Assembly (NCBI GenBank): GCA_009869945.1
Contig: WIXG01000037.1
Span: forward strand, 186,001 to 250,000
DNA: 64,000 nt
Reading direction: 5' to 3'
From: Mesaphorura yosii
Taxonomy: Eukaryota > Arthropoda > Collembola > Poduromorpha > Tullbergiidae
Shown here: one piece after another, positions 49,009 through 61,000 of the stretch
Position numbering within the stretch: the stretch's first letter is position 1
How the letters are laid out: the number at the start of each line of letters is the position of its first letter
Position numbers and translations under genes: made by a program
Notes under the pieces: model-generated
Database searches by the model: none
Told to the model about the DNA's origin: nothing
What the model saw: the letters and a program-made list of their open reading frames with translations, nothing else

Positions 49009-52000
49009 CTGCGACAGAAACAATGCGTAAATTTAATGCATGGGAAATCACCTAAGAATAAAATTAGATGGAACGGCACAACGAGCAGAAAGGTGCGGTA
49101 ACAATGGCGAAACAGGTAGCAGACGTGCGTGGGAGTATTTATTCTTAAGCTTCGCAGAAATCAACAGCAGACCTGCTTTTTCCTTCCAAAAAGTTCAGCA
49201 GCTACGGCACGTGTAAGGAAAAGCATTGCAAAAAGTCTCATCTTATCTTTTAGTGTTTTAGTTGAGTAGAGTCTTCCTTAGACGTTTAGTAGTCGGTTAG
49301 GTTTTAAAACTTTCTTCGCCAAGCATTATCACTTTGTCTCGTCTTGTACAAAGTAGTCCTTGTCTCGACGGCGGGCGCTGCCGTTGCTTTGTGAAGAAGA
49401 CACATTAGATTAATACCAATGCTGGCCAGAATACAGCGCACTTAAATCAAGTAGAAACATACACGATTCTTGGAAATGCCAAAACAAAGAGAAACTTCTT
49501 CCAATTGTTCTTAGTTGGTTCAGACACTAGACACATGCCACTGCTGCGTTATTGTATTACATTGTTTAGTGGCAGTGGCCCGCCTCGTTCTTGTTCTAAT
49601 GGTCTTAATACAGCTAAGCGTAAGTAATTTTTTCGGTTGCTTGTTTGAGGTAGTTTGTGACGGTTCACTGAAGTGCACCAAAGCATCACTGTTAAATCCT
49701 CGTATGAGTTTACTTTGTGGAATCGAAGCAAAAAAGTTGGACGAAATCGATCACCAAGCCCAAATCAACTCAGGATTGCGACTCGTTCGTGGACAAAATA
49801 AACCACCCGCCATTAAAGCGATCTAAAATTAAGTTTTCCGTGCTGACAATTCGCATTTCAATATTTAAATTGATTGCGACAGCGCTCAAATAAAAAAGGC
49901 AGAGGAAGAAAGCAAGAGTGAAAGTCTGGAGAACGATCGCGAGAACCCGACCGTCACAGATAAATTTCCCTTGTGGGTTTCCTAACACTCTTATTTCAAT
50001 CCAAATGTGGTTCTCTAAATTGCAATGCCTTTCCGTCCGACAGATTACGAGCACGAGTACGGCTTTCACCGCGCAGCAAGAAATATTGTTCATATCACTC
50101 ATCTCTGCTTCTATTGGGTTTTTGGTTTATGGTACTTGGATTTTTCAAAAAATATTTCCAAAAGAACCTGCTGCAGGAAAATTATGAAGAAATCAGAACT
50201 TCGCAGCAGAATGCGATTGCCCTGATTTTAATTGCAATTTGCCAATAAAATCTTGGCTGTAGAGTGAAAAAAGAATGTACTTCAAGTAATTCTTCTTTAC
50301 CTGATCAAATTGATGTTTGCGTATCGCATTATTTTATGTATTTGTACACACAACGTTCAGCTTGATCCAGTTTCCTTAATGCTCTCTGGGCTTGTAGCGC
50401 GTAAAGCATTCATTGTGCGGTGTGGTGTACGTTAAGCAAAAGCAAAAGTTTGTTTGCAAGAGTTGATTTGGTTTGTTGGTTATGAGATTAGATTCTCTTC
50501 TCGTTTTCGTTCTCGTTCACGTTCGCCTCCTCACTCAGCCGATCGACTGCTTTATATTTTGCCCAATTCAAAATGAAATACTTGGAAAAAGTAGTACAAG
50601 ATGAGAGAACGCGAAGAAAGAGAAACGTAATACGTAATATTATATAAGAAGTCTAGATTAAACCAATGATTTTCATAAAATCAATAATCTTCTTTTGCTA
50701 ACTCAACCGCCTGCTTGCCTGCTTGACTGCCTCCATTCGCCACTCGAGTGTGGATTCTGTACTTTAACCATCCAGCAGCAGCATTTCATCTCCTACTTTA
50801 CTTTTTATGGCGGTGCAGAGAACGAGTGCGACTCCCAGGTCCCATTGCAAGCCAGGCACCTTACAACTAGTAGTAAGCAGCATGTAGCAAGAATTCGTCC
50901 CTGTCTGCCAGCTATCATGTAATGCAATGCGAGAGTACTCGAAAACTTTTCTTCTTTTCAATTTTTTATTTCAAAAGATAAGGAGTGGGATTTCCAGGAA
51001 CAGCCTTGCCATGATGCCATGGAACAGGTCCAGGACCTAATTCTACTGTGCGGTATACTCCATACAATGTGTATGTGTCCCATTCGTGATTCGCGCTAGC
51101 CCACTGCTTTCACTACATCGAAAGTTGCACGTCAAGAGAAAAGTTAAGATGTAATTTATGCCAAGGAAGGGATTTTCAACTCAACAATGAAAAATTCAAT
51201 TGAATCAATCGCCTACATGCAACCTGCAAGCCGGCATTCGCACAGACAGGCTGTATTTTTACGAGCGAGCGCGTGCTTTTGCTTCGTAAGTACCAAAGAA
51301 TCTTAAATTGGAGTTTTATTCCTTTAAATTAGCTGGCCCTTAAAGGCCTGGTGGATTTGCCCATAAAATCGTGCGCTGTGCACGTTTCGCGTAGTACAGC
51401 ACGAGCAAAATTTAATCTTCCTTTAACTCAGGCCGGATTAGCAAAGAGTGTACTGGGTTAAGTTTGTATTGGAGAGTAATATTAATGATTGTACGAGGCT
51501 TCAAAAGGATTTAAGTTTACACAAGCAGGCATTACTTTGGTTTTATAGTTAGGTGTGTCCTGTTCTTAGTTCTTAGCGTGGCAAGTAAAAGCTTTCAAAA
51601 ACACTGACTGCAGTGTTCTGGCCAGCCGATGCGTCTACGCCTAAAGAGACAATTCTGGGTTAAGTACTCGTACACGGAAAGACGAAGAAAGTGTGGACCG
51701 GAGAGAGAAGATAGCTTTCAGCTCGATTAAATGGAGCTTTTCTGAGTTGAAGAGCTAGTGCTAGTGCAAAGCTGTGCTGAGGAATCTTTCAATGTGCGAG
51801 CGAGTCATTTCAAACACGCAATAATTTCTTTTTCACCCAATAATAGAAATGTAGAGAGAAAATAAAATGGGAAATCTCTTAAAAGGTAGAAGACACGCAA
51901 TGCGCAGGAGATTTTCTCCTTTTCCTCTCTCCTGCTTTGTTCTCTTCATCTTGGTCAATGTGTGCACAACACACACGTGAAGGGGGAAGAAAAGCAATGT

Positions 52001-55000
52001 GAAGTTTTCAAACTCCTGCCTGGAGTTTGAGTAATATTAAAACCGAGTCATGCTGGTACACGACGCAGGAGTCGTGAGAGAGTCGTGAGAAAGCAAATGA
52101 AGATTTCGTGAATCCTTTCCTTTTCCTATTAAGATGAACTTTTAAATATCACGTGAAAGTAAAGCAAAAGTCTTAATAGTGAACTTATGGAGGTTGCGGT
52201 TTAATTGAATACACGCAAAGGAATCTTTAATCTTAATCCCGTGACTTCTGACTCTGCACGCATTTCTACTGCTTTCTCTTCTGCTTTCGTGTGATGCTGT
52301 TCAGTCGCGTATTGAATGCCCGTCATTAATAAACTCGATTTCAAGCGTGATACTTTAAATATTTTCACTACCACGGCGGCAAAGACATATAAAAATGTAA
52401 ATTATGATGGTAATATTAAATTATGTAAATTCTCCATTCTCAAGTCACAGTCACAAGTCTCATCCCGCCAAGCCACCCGAATCCCATCATTATCATCCCA
52501 GCTTCACTTTCGACGTTTAATTTATTCACTCGAGGGCGACAGACTCAAAGTGGGATGCTTTTATTAGCACTTAATTGGTGTGTCAATCAATCCCAGCTCA
52601 CAGCTTACTGCATTGCATTGCTATGCTTTACTGGTGCTTTGCGCGTGCTTGCCTGATGAAGACGAAAGTTTGCACAATACAATGTAGAAAAGAAGCAAGA
52701 ATTGGCATTCGAATAAAAACAAATGATCAGGCAGGATATTCTGCTGTCATTCTCAATTTATCGGCTCAGGAAAGTCTCTCCTCCGAAATGCTTCCGTCTT
52801 TTATATTAATTTGCCGCTTTCTTTCAGTCTCTTCATCTGGCGCGTACGCGTAAGAGCGTAATGTAATTTAATAATGACGAATAAGATTATTCGAGTCAAA
52901 TTGAGGCAAACTTTCTTCACTTGCACTGCAATAGAAATGTCAATGCAAGACGCTATGCGGAAGATGAAAGGAAACAAATCATTATTGACAGAACACTAAG
53001 CCAGTTTAGCGTTCTGAAGGTTCTTCCAAAACAATTGAATAACCAATAGACAACTCAGCGCCAGTGAAACCACAAAGACAAAGGAAGCCACTTCCTGTGG
53101 TCGTAATTGAATTTGGTGAACAATGCAGACAAGACAAGACAATATTGCAGGGCTTAAGTATTTTGCCTTAATTGGCATAGATTTGTTCACGTTTGTTTAT
53201 TGCGTATTATTGCCATTGCGGCTTGCTTTCTGCTGCTGCTGTACTTCTGCGCTGCGACCTGCGACAATCTTTGATCCAATTACAAGGCAGTACAAAGGCG
53301 AACGTATCGGATCATCTTAAGTTACAACGATAAGCATCAACGAATCAAATTGTATCATAATTCGGCTTGTACTCATCCCGGGCCTTTCTTTTGAGATTAT
53401 CCGGCAATCTTGATCTTGAAGAGGAACTCCACTGATTAAAAACAGTTGCCCAAAGTGTACACACAATTTTCAAGCAAGCAAGCAAGAGAATTAAAAGTTC
53501 AAACAACTGTCAGTTAGGCCTCAGCCGTACAACACAAATTAAAAACGAATCAAGCCAGACGCTGCCACCGCCAGAGCCTTCGCCTTGGTCGGCCAGAACA
53601 AAATCTTGTGCGCCAAAATCATGAGTCAAAGTCAAGTAAGAAAAGAAAGTCCATCTTTCTTTCCTCTGGCGTCGACAGCTGGACAGCTGTTGTTGCTGCT
53701 GCGAGGAGAAGAGAGCAGACAAATTGAGGCTGACAGAATAAGGACAAACTGAGTGGACACGGGGCACATGCTCGCTCCTCCAACCAGGAAAATAACCAGC
53801 CTGCCTGCCCCTTGCTTGTGTCTGCAGCAAGTCAAGATGGTGAAATTGAAGAAAGGAATGAGAGCACTTGAAACGAAAATGAAAAAGTAAAAGGCACTCG
53901 TTAACTTTGTTGGTGGATGGATGAATGAATCCATCTACCGCTCCGCGCTGGCCGGCCAGCATTGTTCTGCGTCCATTGTGAGTTTATAAATAAAGACTGA
54001 GAAAGCTCTCAGGCTTATTTACACTTCTCAGAAAGCCAGGCTAGAGACCACCAGAAAATGTGCGAAGCGCTTCTGTAAGAATCTGCGAAGAGGCTGACAA
54101 TCCTTGGAAATGACATTTAAGGCTGCAATTCGCTAATGCCGGTTCATAGAGCTGTCTGTCGGATTCGCATTAACCTGCGCATATCACGAATCCATTAGTT
54201 TGGAAGAAAACCTGGAGTTGTCACCGATAACAATGGGCCGTTGTCAAAATAATTAAATTATCAGTGGGATGTTATGGAAAAATCTCGACGGGCATGGAAA
54301 TCTCAGAAATTTTGCGTATATGTCCGTGTGCTTATGCTATGAATGAATGTGTTATTGCTACTGTTCGATATGCAGAGTGATGCTGACCTGGAAAACGACG
54401 ACACGAGCATGAGGAAGGCCCGATTGTCAAACTCTGCCTCGAAAGCGAAAGGAGAGAAGAGATAAACTTTCCGCAAAGTTATTATATCTAAATATTTGAT
54501 TTACTCCGTAGAATGATTCTTTCAGACGTAGCAGTAAGATACGCCAAATTTAATTGAAAGGTACGTTTCTGAGTTACTGCTGCAAGTCACCTTGGACTTT
54601 GGTCCAAAGTTGGAATGGAACGGCAAAGCAAAGCTAGCAGAACTTTACCCTAAAACCTCATTTAGCTCAAACTTCACTCTTTGCCAATGCTGTGATCTGA
54701 ATTCTGTCTCTTCAAAGTAACTCGTCCAAGCCTTAGTGTAAGGGAAAGTTCGGCACGTGTATTGCCTTTGCCTCTGCATTGCACCGTGTTCGAGATAATG
54801 ATACAATTTTGCCATAGGCGCTCTAATTCTATTCCCGGCCTAACTCAATTTGGCAAACATGTTTTAGAGATCATCGGAATGAAGATGTTGCAAAATATTT
54901 TCTTTAGCTTGCAGTCTTCCAGTTTTCAATATCGGATTCCTCGCATCTGCACTTCAGGAATGCCAGATGCCTGTGCACAACGGAACAAGCTGCCAGCATC

Positions 55001-58000
55001 GCCCAACTTAGCAGTGCAGTAGCAGTGTTTAAGTGCTGCTACTCTATGTAAATAAATGCATGAAATTCCTTTTAGGATTTCGTCGAGGAATTTAATTTCA
55101 TCAACGAGCACATTCGTTCATCGATGCATCTGGAGAGAAATAAGGATCCTATGGCTGCTGGTCGTTCATTCGTCCAGAAGCATCCCACGTAGGATGTCCT
55201 CATAAACAAATTTAAGAAGCGAACGAAAGTGTTGGTTCATAAATTCCAAACTGAAAAGTTTCACTTTAATATCGCTAATGGTGTTAAGAAGTTTTCGTTT
55301 AAGGAGCAAGAAGATTCTGGAACGTGGCGTGGTGAGGCACAGTGGCCAACTTGTAAATCGGCACTCGGCACGCGCACAGGCATGCGGCGGGTTAGCAAAA
55401 CCGCCGAGGCCGAGCCAGACCAGATTTAATGTTTTGTGAATCTTAATGTGAGCATAAACGAAACCCAGATTTGACTAACTTTGTACTCCATAGTGCTTTG
55501 TACTGCATGTTTCTAGAGAGAATTCCATTAGCGCGAAATATGAGAGTGTCGTGCTTTCGGTATTCCAAAACCGAAGGTGAAAGCTTTGTGCTGCAGTCGG
55601 TTATGAAGATGTAGACGTACGCGGTGGTAGAAATTACGTCCTACGCGATATCCTCGCGCCTGGAAACTCCGTTGTACAAAGGAATATCCCGCAGACTGTG
55701 AATTATTACAATCAGTCACTCCGAGATACCACGGCTTTCTCTTCCCTCGCCTGCCTGCCTGTACCATTACGAAAGAGAAAGCAAGCTGTGCACGGCCGAG
55801 AACAAAGATGTGAAATGCGAAACACCTGTCCTATATATCATAACTATGTCATGTACTGTATGTAGTACGTAATTTTAATTCTAGTACTTAACCGCAACAA
55901 GCTTAATTCATTGCCGTCCCATTTTCGCGCGCTACGAACGCTTATTTAGTGTTTGTCCGATTCGAATTCACGTTCCAAAGGTTCTCGCATTAATTTGTGA
56001 CCTAAACCTTTGACGTTAGTCCCAACAATGAAGGACGGCCACATTAATTAGCATGATTACGATGATTTTATCACATTCGGAAGGAAGCAGGCACATTTTG
56101 CTAGCAGAACAGATATTCGAGAAACTAATTTCCATTTACCGCCGTGCCGCCGTTACAAGTTACCATTTTGAAAGGATTTATTAACGTGTCAATAATAATT
56201 TTACTCTCCAGCCGCACAAAAGAACGCAGAACAAAAGAAATGCTGCTGTGCTCTTACTTCGGAGAAGGTTCGAGAAATACAAAGTGTACTACGTCGGAGT
56301 CAAGTCAAAAGACGAGCTGGCAGGCAGGCGTGCATCTGATTATTACGTGCACTTAATATATTCTACTCGAACACTTTTATGGTGTTTTTATAAGGGAAAA
56401 GGACGTTAGACGCACATTTCCAGGACGCATGGATACTTCAGGTAAAGTCAGCTTAAATCCTTTTGAAATAGACCTCTGGGACATATTCAAAATAGATCGC
56501 TTCGACGGAGAAAGTCCAGCACGCGTCTTGCTGACGGTGCATCTTTTACATCGTTCACGTATGCAAAACTGCGGTTGGGGCAGGCAAAAGCGAAGGTGAA
56601 CGAGAGCGGGATAACGATCAAAATTTCTATCGACTTTTTATGATCTTTCCGCTTTGATACCTCCCAGTCTTAATTTTTATGCCGCGAAGGCACTACGACG
56701 CTTCATGGCTGACTTTTACTGACTCACAAATTGTCGTTCTGTGGAATCGACAACGAAATCTATTTTTATACCGGGCACAGCGGTTAACGATCCAACGACT
56801 GGCGCGCCGCTGGTAGTTTGTATTTGCGTTTGCAGATGTGATCCACCTTTCACAAACAAATACGAGTACTTCACTTCATACAGCACAACTGCCCACAACC
56901 AATTTTGGTAGCCAGCACAAGTGAATTACGCCCATCATTGGCGCAGACTATGACTAGAAGCTTGGAATATAACTCAAATTAATGAAAGGAATCAATCTTA
57001 TGGCCGGTCAGACCACTCCGTTGCTGGCAACTTAGTTATTGGTTCTGGCATCTTGAAGAAGGTTCAAGCGTTTCTGCACGCACTTCTGCGATTTAATCTT
57101 GAGATCTTGTGAGTTGCCAGGATCTGCAGTCTGCCGCGACGCGCAGTTCGTTCGTGATGAATTTGCAAGATGAAGATTCTGGGTGGGTTTGGCCCTTGAT
57201 TTAATGATTGGTCGGGCAAGCTGAACTAAACGTGCGCAAACTCAAAGAACTGGAACAAGAGAAACATACCATACAACTTGATCTTTTTGTCTTTCGTTTC
57301 CACAATAATGATGACATATCCTCCCAAATCGACCATAGCGGTGGGTTCCAGAAGGGTCAAGTCAACAACACTATATACATAACACGGTTCCAGGATGGAT
57401 TTCTTTTCCCAAGATCAGGCAGACCACAAATGGGGTTTTGTGTCTGCCAGCCTCGACGCTTAATTTTCTATTCGGCGGGCGGCGAGGCGCCGGCCCACGA
57501 CAATATGCGATACACGATGACGATAACAATACGACGTAGAAAACGAAAATTAACTTTCCTCTGTCTCTACCGTCTACCGCCTCCTTTCTGAGTCTGCAAT
57601 TTCAATCTCTCGCGCAGATTGCTTGCAGCAGGTCATGACAGTCTGAACTTGTCGTGAGTGTGAACAAATGACGACGGGAAGCACGAAGACTGTGGCTGCC
57701 ACGAGGACGACGTGCACTCATTACTCTTATTATTGTCTTCATCATCGTCCTCCACGACAACTTTCTTTTTCATCTCTTCGTCGTCGCGTTCGCTCGTTCA
57801 TGTGCTCCTGTTTCGTTGCCTTTCATTTTTACGTTGCGTTGCGTATTATGTTGACGTTGTCATTACGTGCAAAAGCAAAACTTCACTGTGACTGTTGCCG
57901 TTGCCGCTGCCGCTGCTGCGATTGCACTCAAACGCTGGAAATGTTGGTCATTAGAGCGGCTGTGTTTCTTGGCTGCGGTGCTGCTGCCGTCGGTGCTGAT

Positions 58001-61000
58001 TTTTATTTCGCATGGAATGAGCACTCGCACTTGCAAATGTCGGTCGACGCAATACATTATACGGCTATAGTACGTCGGACACGGCTTCCAAGAACAATTT
58101 CGAGAGTAGTCGTCGAGAGTCGAGACGTCGTCGGTCAGAAGAGGCTATTTAGCTTGTAATTTATGTACTGCACAATTTCATCACTACTGTACTGCATTTT
58201 TGCTTTTGCTTTCTCGCGGTTTCATCTTCGTATGCATGCTAAACTTTGTACTCGTGCTCGTAGTCGCTTTGTTGTGCAATAAACTTCAAATAAGAAAGTG
58301 TAATAAATAAGATGGATTATTATTATAGTGTGCGAGAGAAGATGGCAAGTAAAGTGGTAGCCACGAAGGTAAGAAACGACACCGTGCGGCCTCGGAGTAG
58401 TCGCGTAGTTGGTCGGAAGATGTACAAAAAGCAGTAAACTTAGATTCTCATTATTTCTTTCTTTTTATGAGTATTAGCAGAGCAGCAGCAGCCGTCTTAC
58501 GAACAAGAACAAAGGAGTACAAGGACGCAGACGAAGACGATGTGCATATGCGCCTTGCCTTTGCCTTTTTTGCAATTCGCCACTTTCGACGTCGTGGCTC
58601 AAGACACTTTCTCCATTCTGCCGCTGTAAATAACAATGTCAGCCCGCAATTTCGTGCTTGTTCACATTCTGCCCGTCGTAATCACAATTTCAACATCACA
58701 TTCACCATTTCAGTTTGCAAGTTTCTCGTACGTTGGCTTGTTTGGCTTGACACTTTATTACTCGGCACGCATTCAGCTCGTGAGTCTAGAATGATTATTT
58801 ATTCTTATAGCAGGTGGGTGGTGTCAGCAGAAGCAGCAGTGTGAGACTCTGCAGAACAAAACGACGTCGTCGACCACGAAGATGGCTTGGAAGAATATAG
58901 ATTCATAATCGTAATTAGATTATCTGCTATTTTCATCACTCCTGCTCGAGCAGCGAGCTTTCTTCCAGGCTTTCGCCGCTGGCTGGTTGGCGTGCTTTTT
59001 ATGTACTTTTTATAGTCACTAACTTATATTTTTGGAAGTAAAAGTTCTTAGTTTTTGCTGTGTGCCGTGCGTTGTTGACAATAATTATGCATGCATATTT
59101 ATTCTACCCACGAATGCACGCTGCTTGTCTAAAGCAAGTCATTTGCACAGCCGTTGAGCTCTTCTTCTTTGTCGCCTTTCTCTGCCAACACCAAAATGAA
59201 CATCACAGACTGTTACTTTTCGGTTCACTAAAGAGATTTCGTGCACGTGGGAGGAGTTCGCTTATTAGCTTCATTCATGCCATGGCGGTGTAGTCTTGAT
59301 CATATTGAGTTTGGAGCGAAGAAAGCTTAAAATAAATTACATTGTGAAACTGAGGTGCTCCGCTGTCGCTGCATTTTGCTTTTTGCAAGTTGCAAGGCAA
59401 GTTCGAACTTAGAAACTTGTCTTAACACAAATTGTGATGCGTCTTGGGAGGAGTACATGCGAGGTGAGAATGAATTGAAGGAACTCCTGAACTTTTCTGT
59501 GCAATTGCAGCGAATCCTGGAATCTGCCTTGGATTCGGAGTAATTCTAATCATAAAGCCCGTACCAAAGTCAACTCTTTAAACAAATAACTTTGCCACAT
59601 AAACTCGTGATGTACCGCAACACTCAATTGTATTGTAATAAATCACATTTCATTCGAGCGCGTTTTATAGCCGTTGCGTGCAATGCATTCGTTACTGCTG
59701 TTCTTACTCTCTGCATTCTCTTTGTTGGCTAAGGATTTTATGATTAAACACCCTCATTTAGAAGAGTGTCACGAACAAACAATGGCCACCATGATTTCTC
59801 TTAACCTCTTATGCACACTGCCATCGACCTGTGAACCTCGTTTCAGTGATGAATGCGGTTCATAACCTCATAGATTGCTTCCCGCTACATAAAACTATTT
59901 GCCCATTCTTGGAAAACGGCTGCTGAGAGCTATTTCTGGCCCTTTGTGCACGGCACAAAGATCAACATGGCAATTTTAGCAATATTTGACCAGAAATTGG
60001 ACTACCTAGCTGCACAAGTCAGGAAAACTGAAAGGTAGCTCTCAGGTAGCTGGAAACTTTCCGTTTCAGGCGAATGCTCAAAATGCACGAGCCACACCGG
60101 GTGACTCGTGAGTTTAGTGCGTGGACTCGACAATGCGGCGAGTAAAATTATTCGCACCGATTAATTATTCCCAAGATGACCACAATTTGCGTCAGCAGAA
60201 TGCAACCACACACGGAATTTTTTGGTACCGAGTATTTTCACTGCATTGCGTTTTGTACACACCAAATCAACAAAGTCTAAGTCAACGATGTAGAAAGCAG
60301 TTGAGTCAACAGTAGAGACAGTCCGATTACAAATTCCGTTGTATTGTTATTGTAATGATGGATATTTGTTGGTTGTTTGGAGAATGAAGTGTGAATAATT
60401 GATGGGGACGTGGAGCTAGTCAGGTGAAGTCTGCAGAAGTAGTTTGAAGAAGCAAGTAACAAGTAGCACGAGTCTGTTCAAACCGACCGAACGTGTGCAG
60501 ACACACACTCACTTACACGGAAGAAAATAAAAATCAGAGAGAAGATCGTAATGAATGCACGAGAGATGAACGTAAGGAAGTGACTGACTAAATGGAGGGC
60601 AGGCAGGCAAGCACGGGCCAGAGAAAGCACGGTCGTCGGGATGAACGAGAGCGAAGAGCACGAGCACCAGAGAACGTACGAGGAGAAAGCATGAGACGAA
60701 TGTAGGCCGGCTGACTCCGCTGTGCTCTGCTCTACTCTGCTTTCATGGCTTTCTCCGCACGAGACTCGAGAGTAAGGAGATGCTGAAACAGGAATTCAGC
60801 AGCTTTACAGTCAGGACGTAATAAAAGTCTCCTTGTGTAATCTTCTCGTGTAGGCACATGGACGGATTCTACGTGAGCGAGAGGAAGACGATCTACCCGG
60901 GTTTTACAGACAGCACGAGCACAGCGTGAAGGAGAAAGCAGTTGCATGTGTTACTCGCTGCCAGCTCGGGCCTGAGAGATCGCGGAATGCTTTCTCCAGC

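Noticed and set aside
49646-49655. let-7-like seed TGAGGTAGTT
   Set aside because: Only the first ten bases match, the rest differs from let-7, and no complementary arm lies within hairpin distance.
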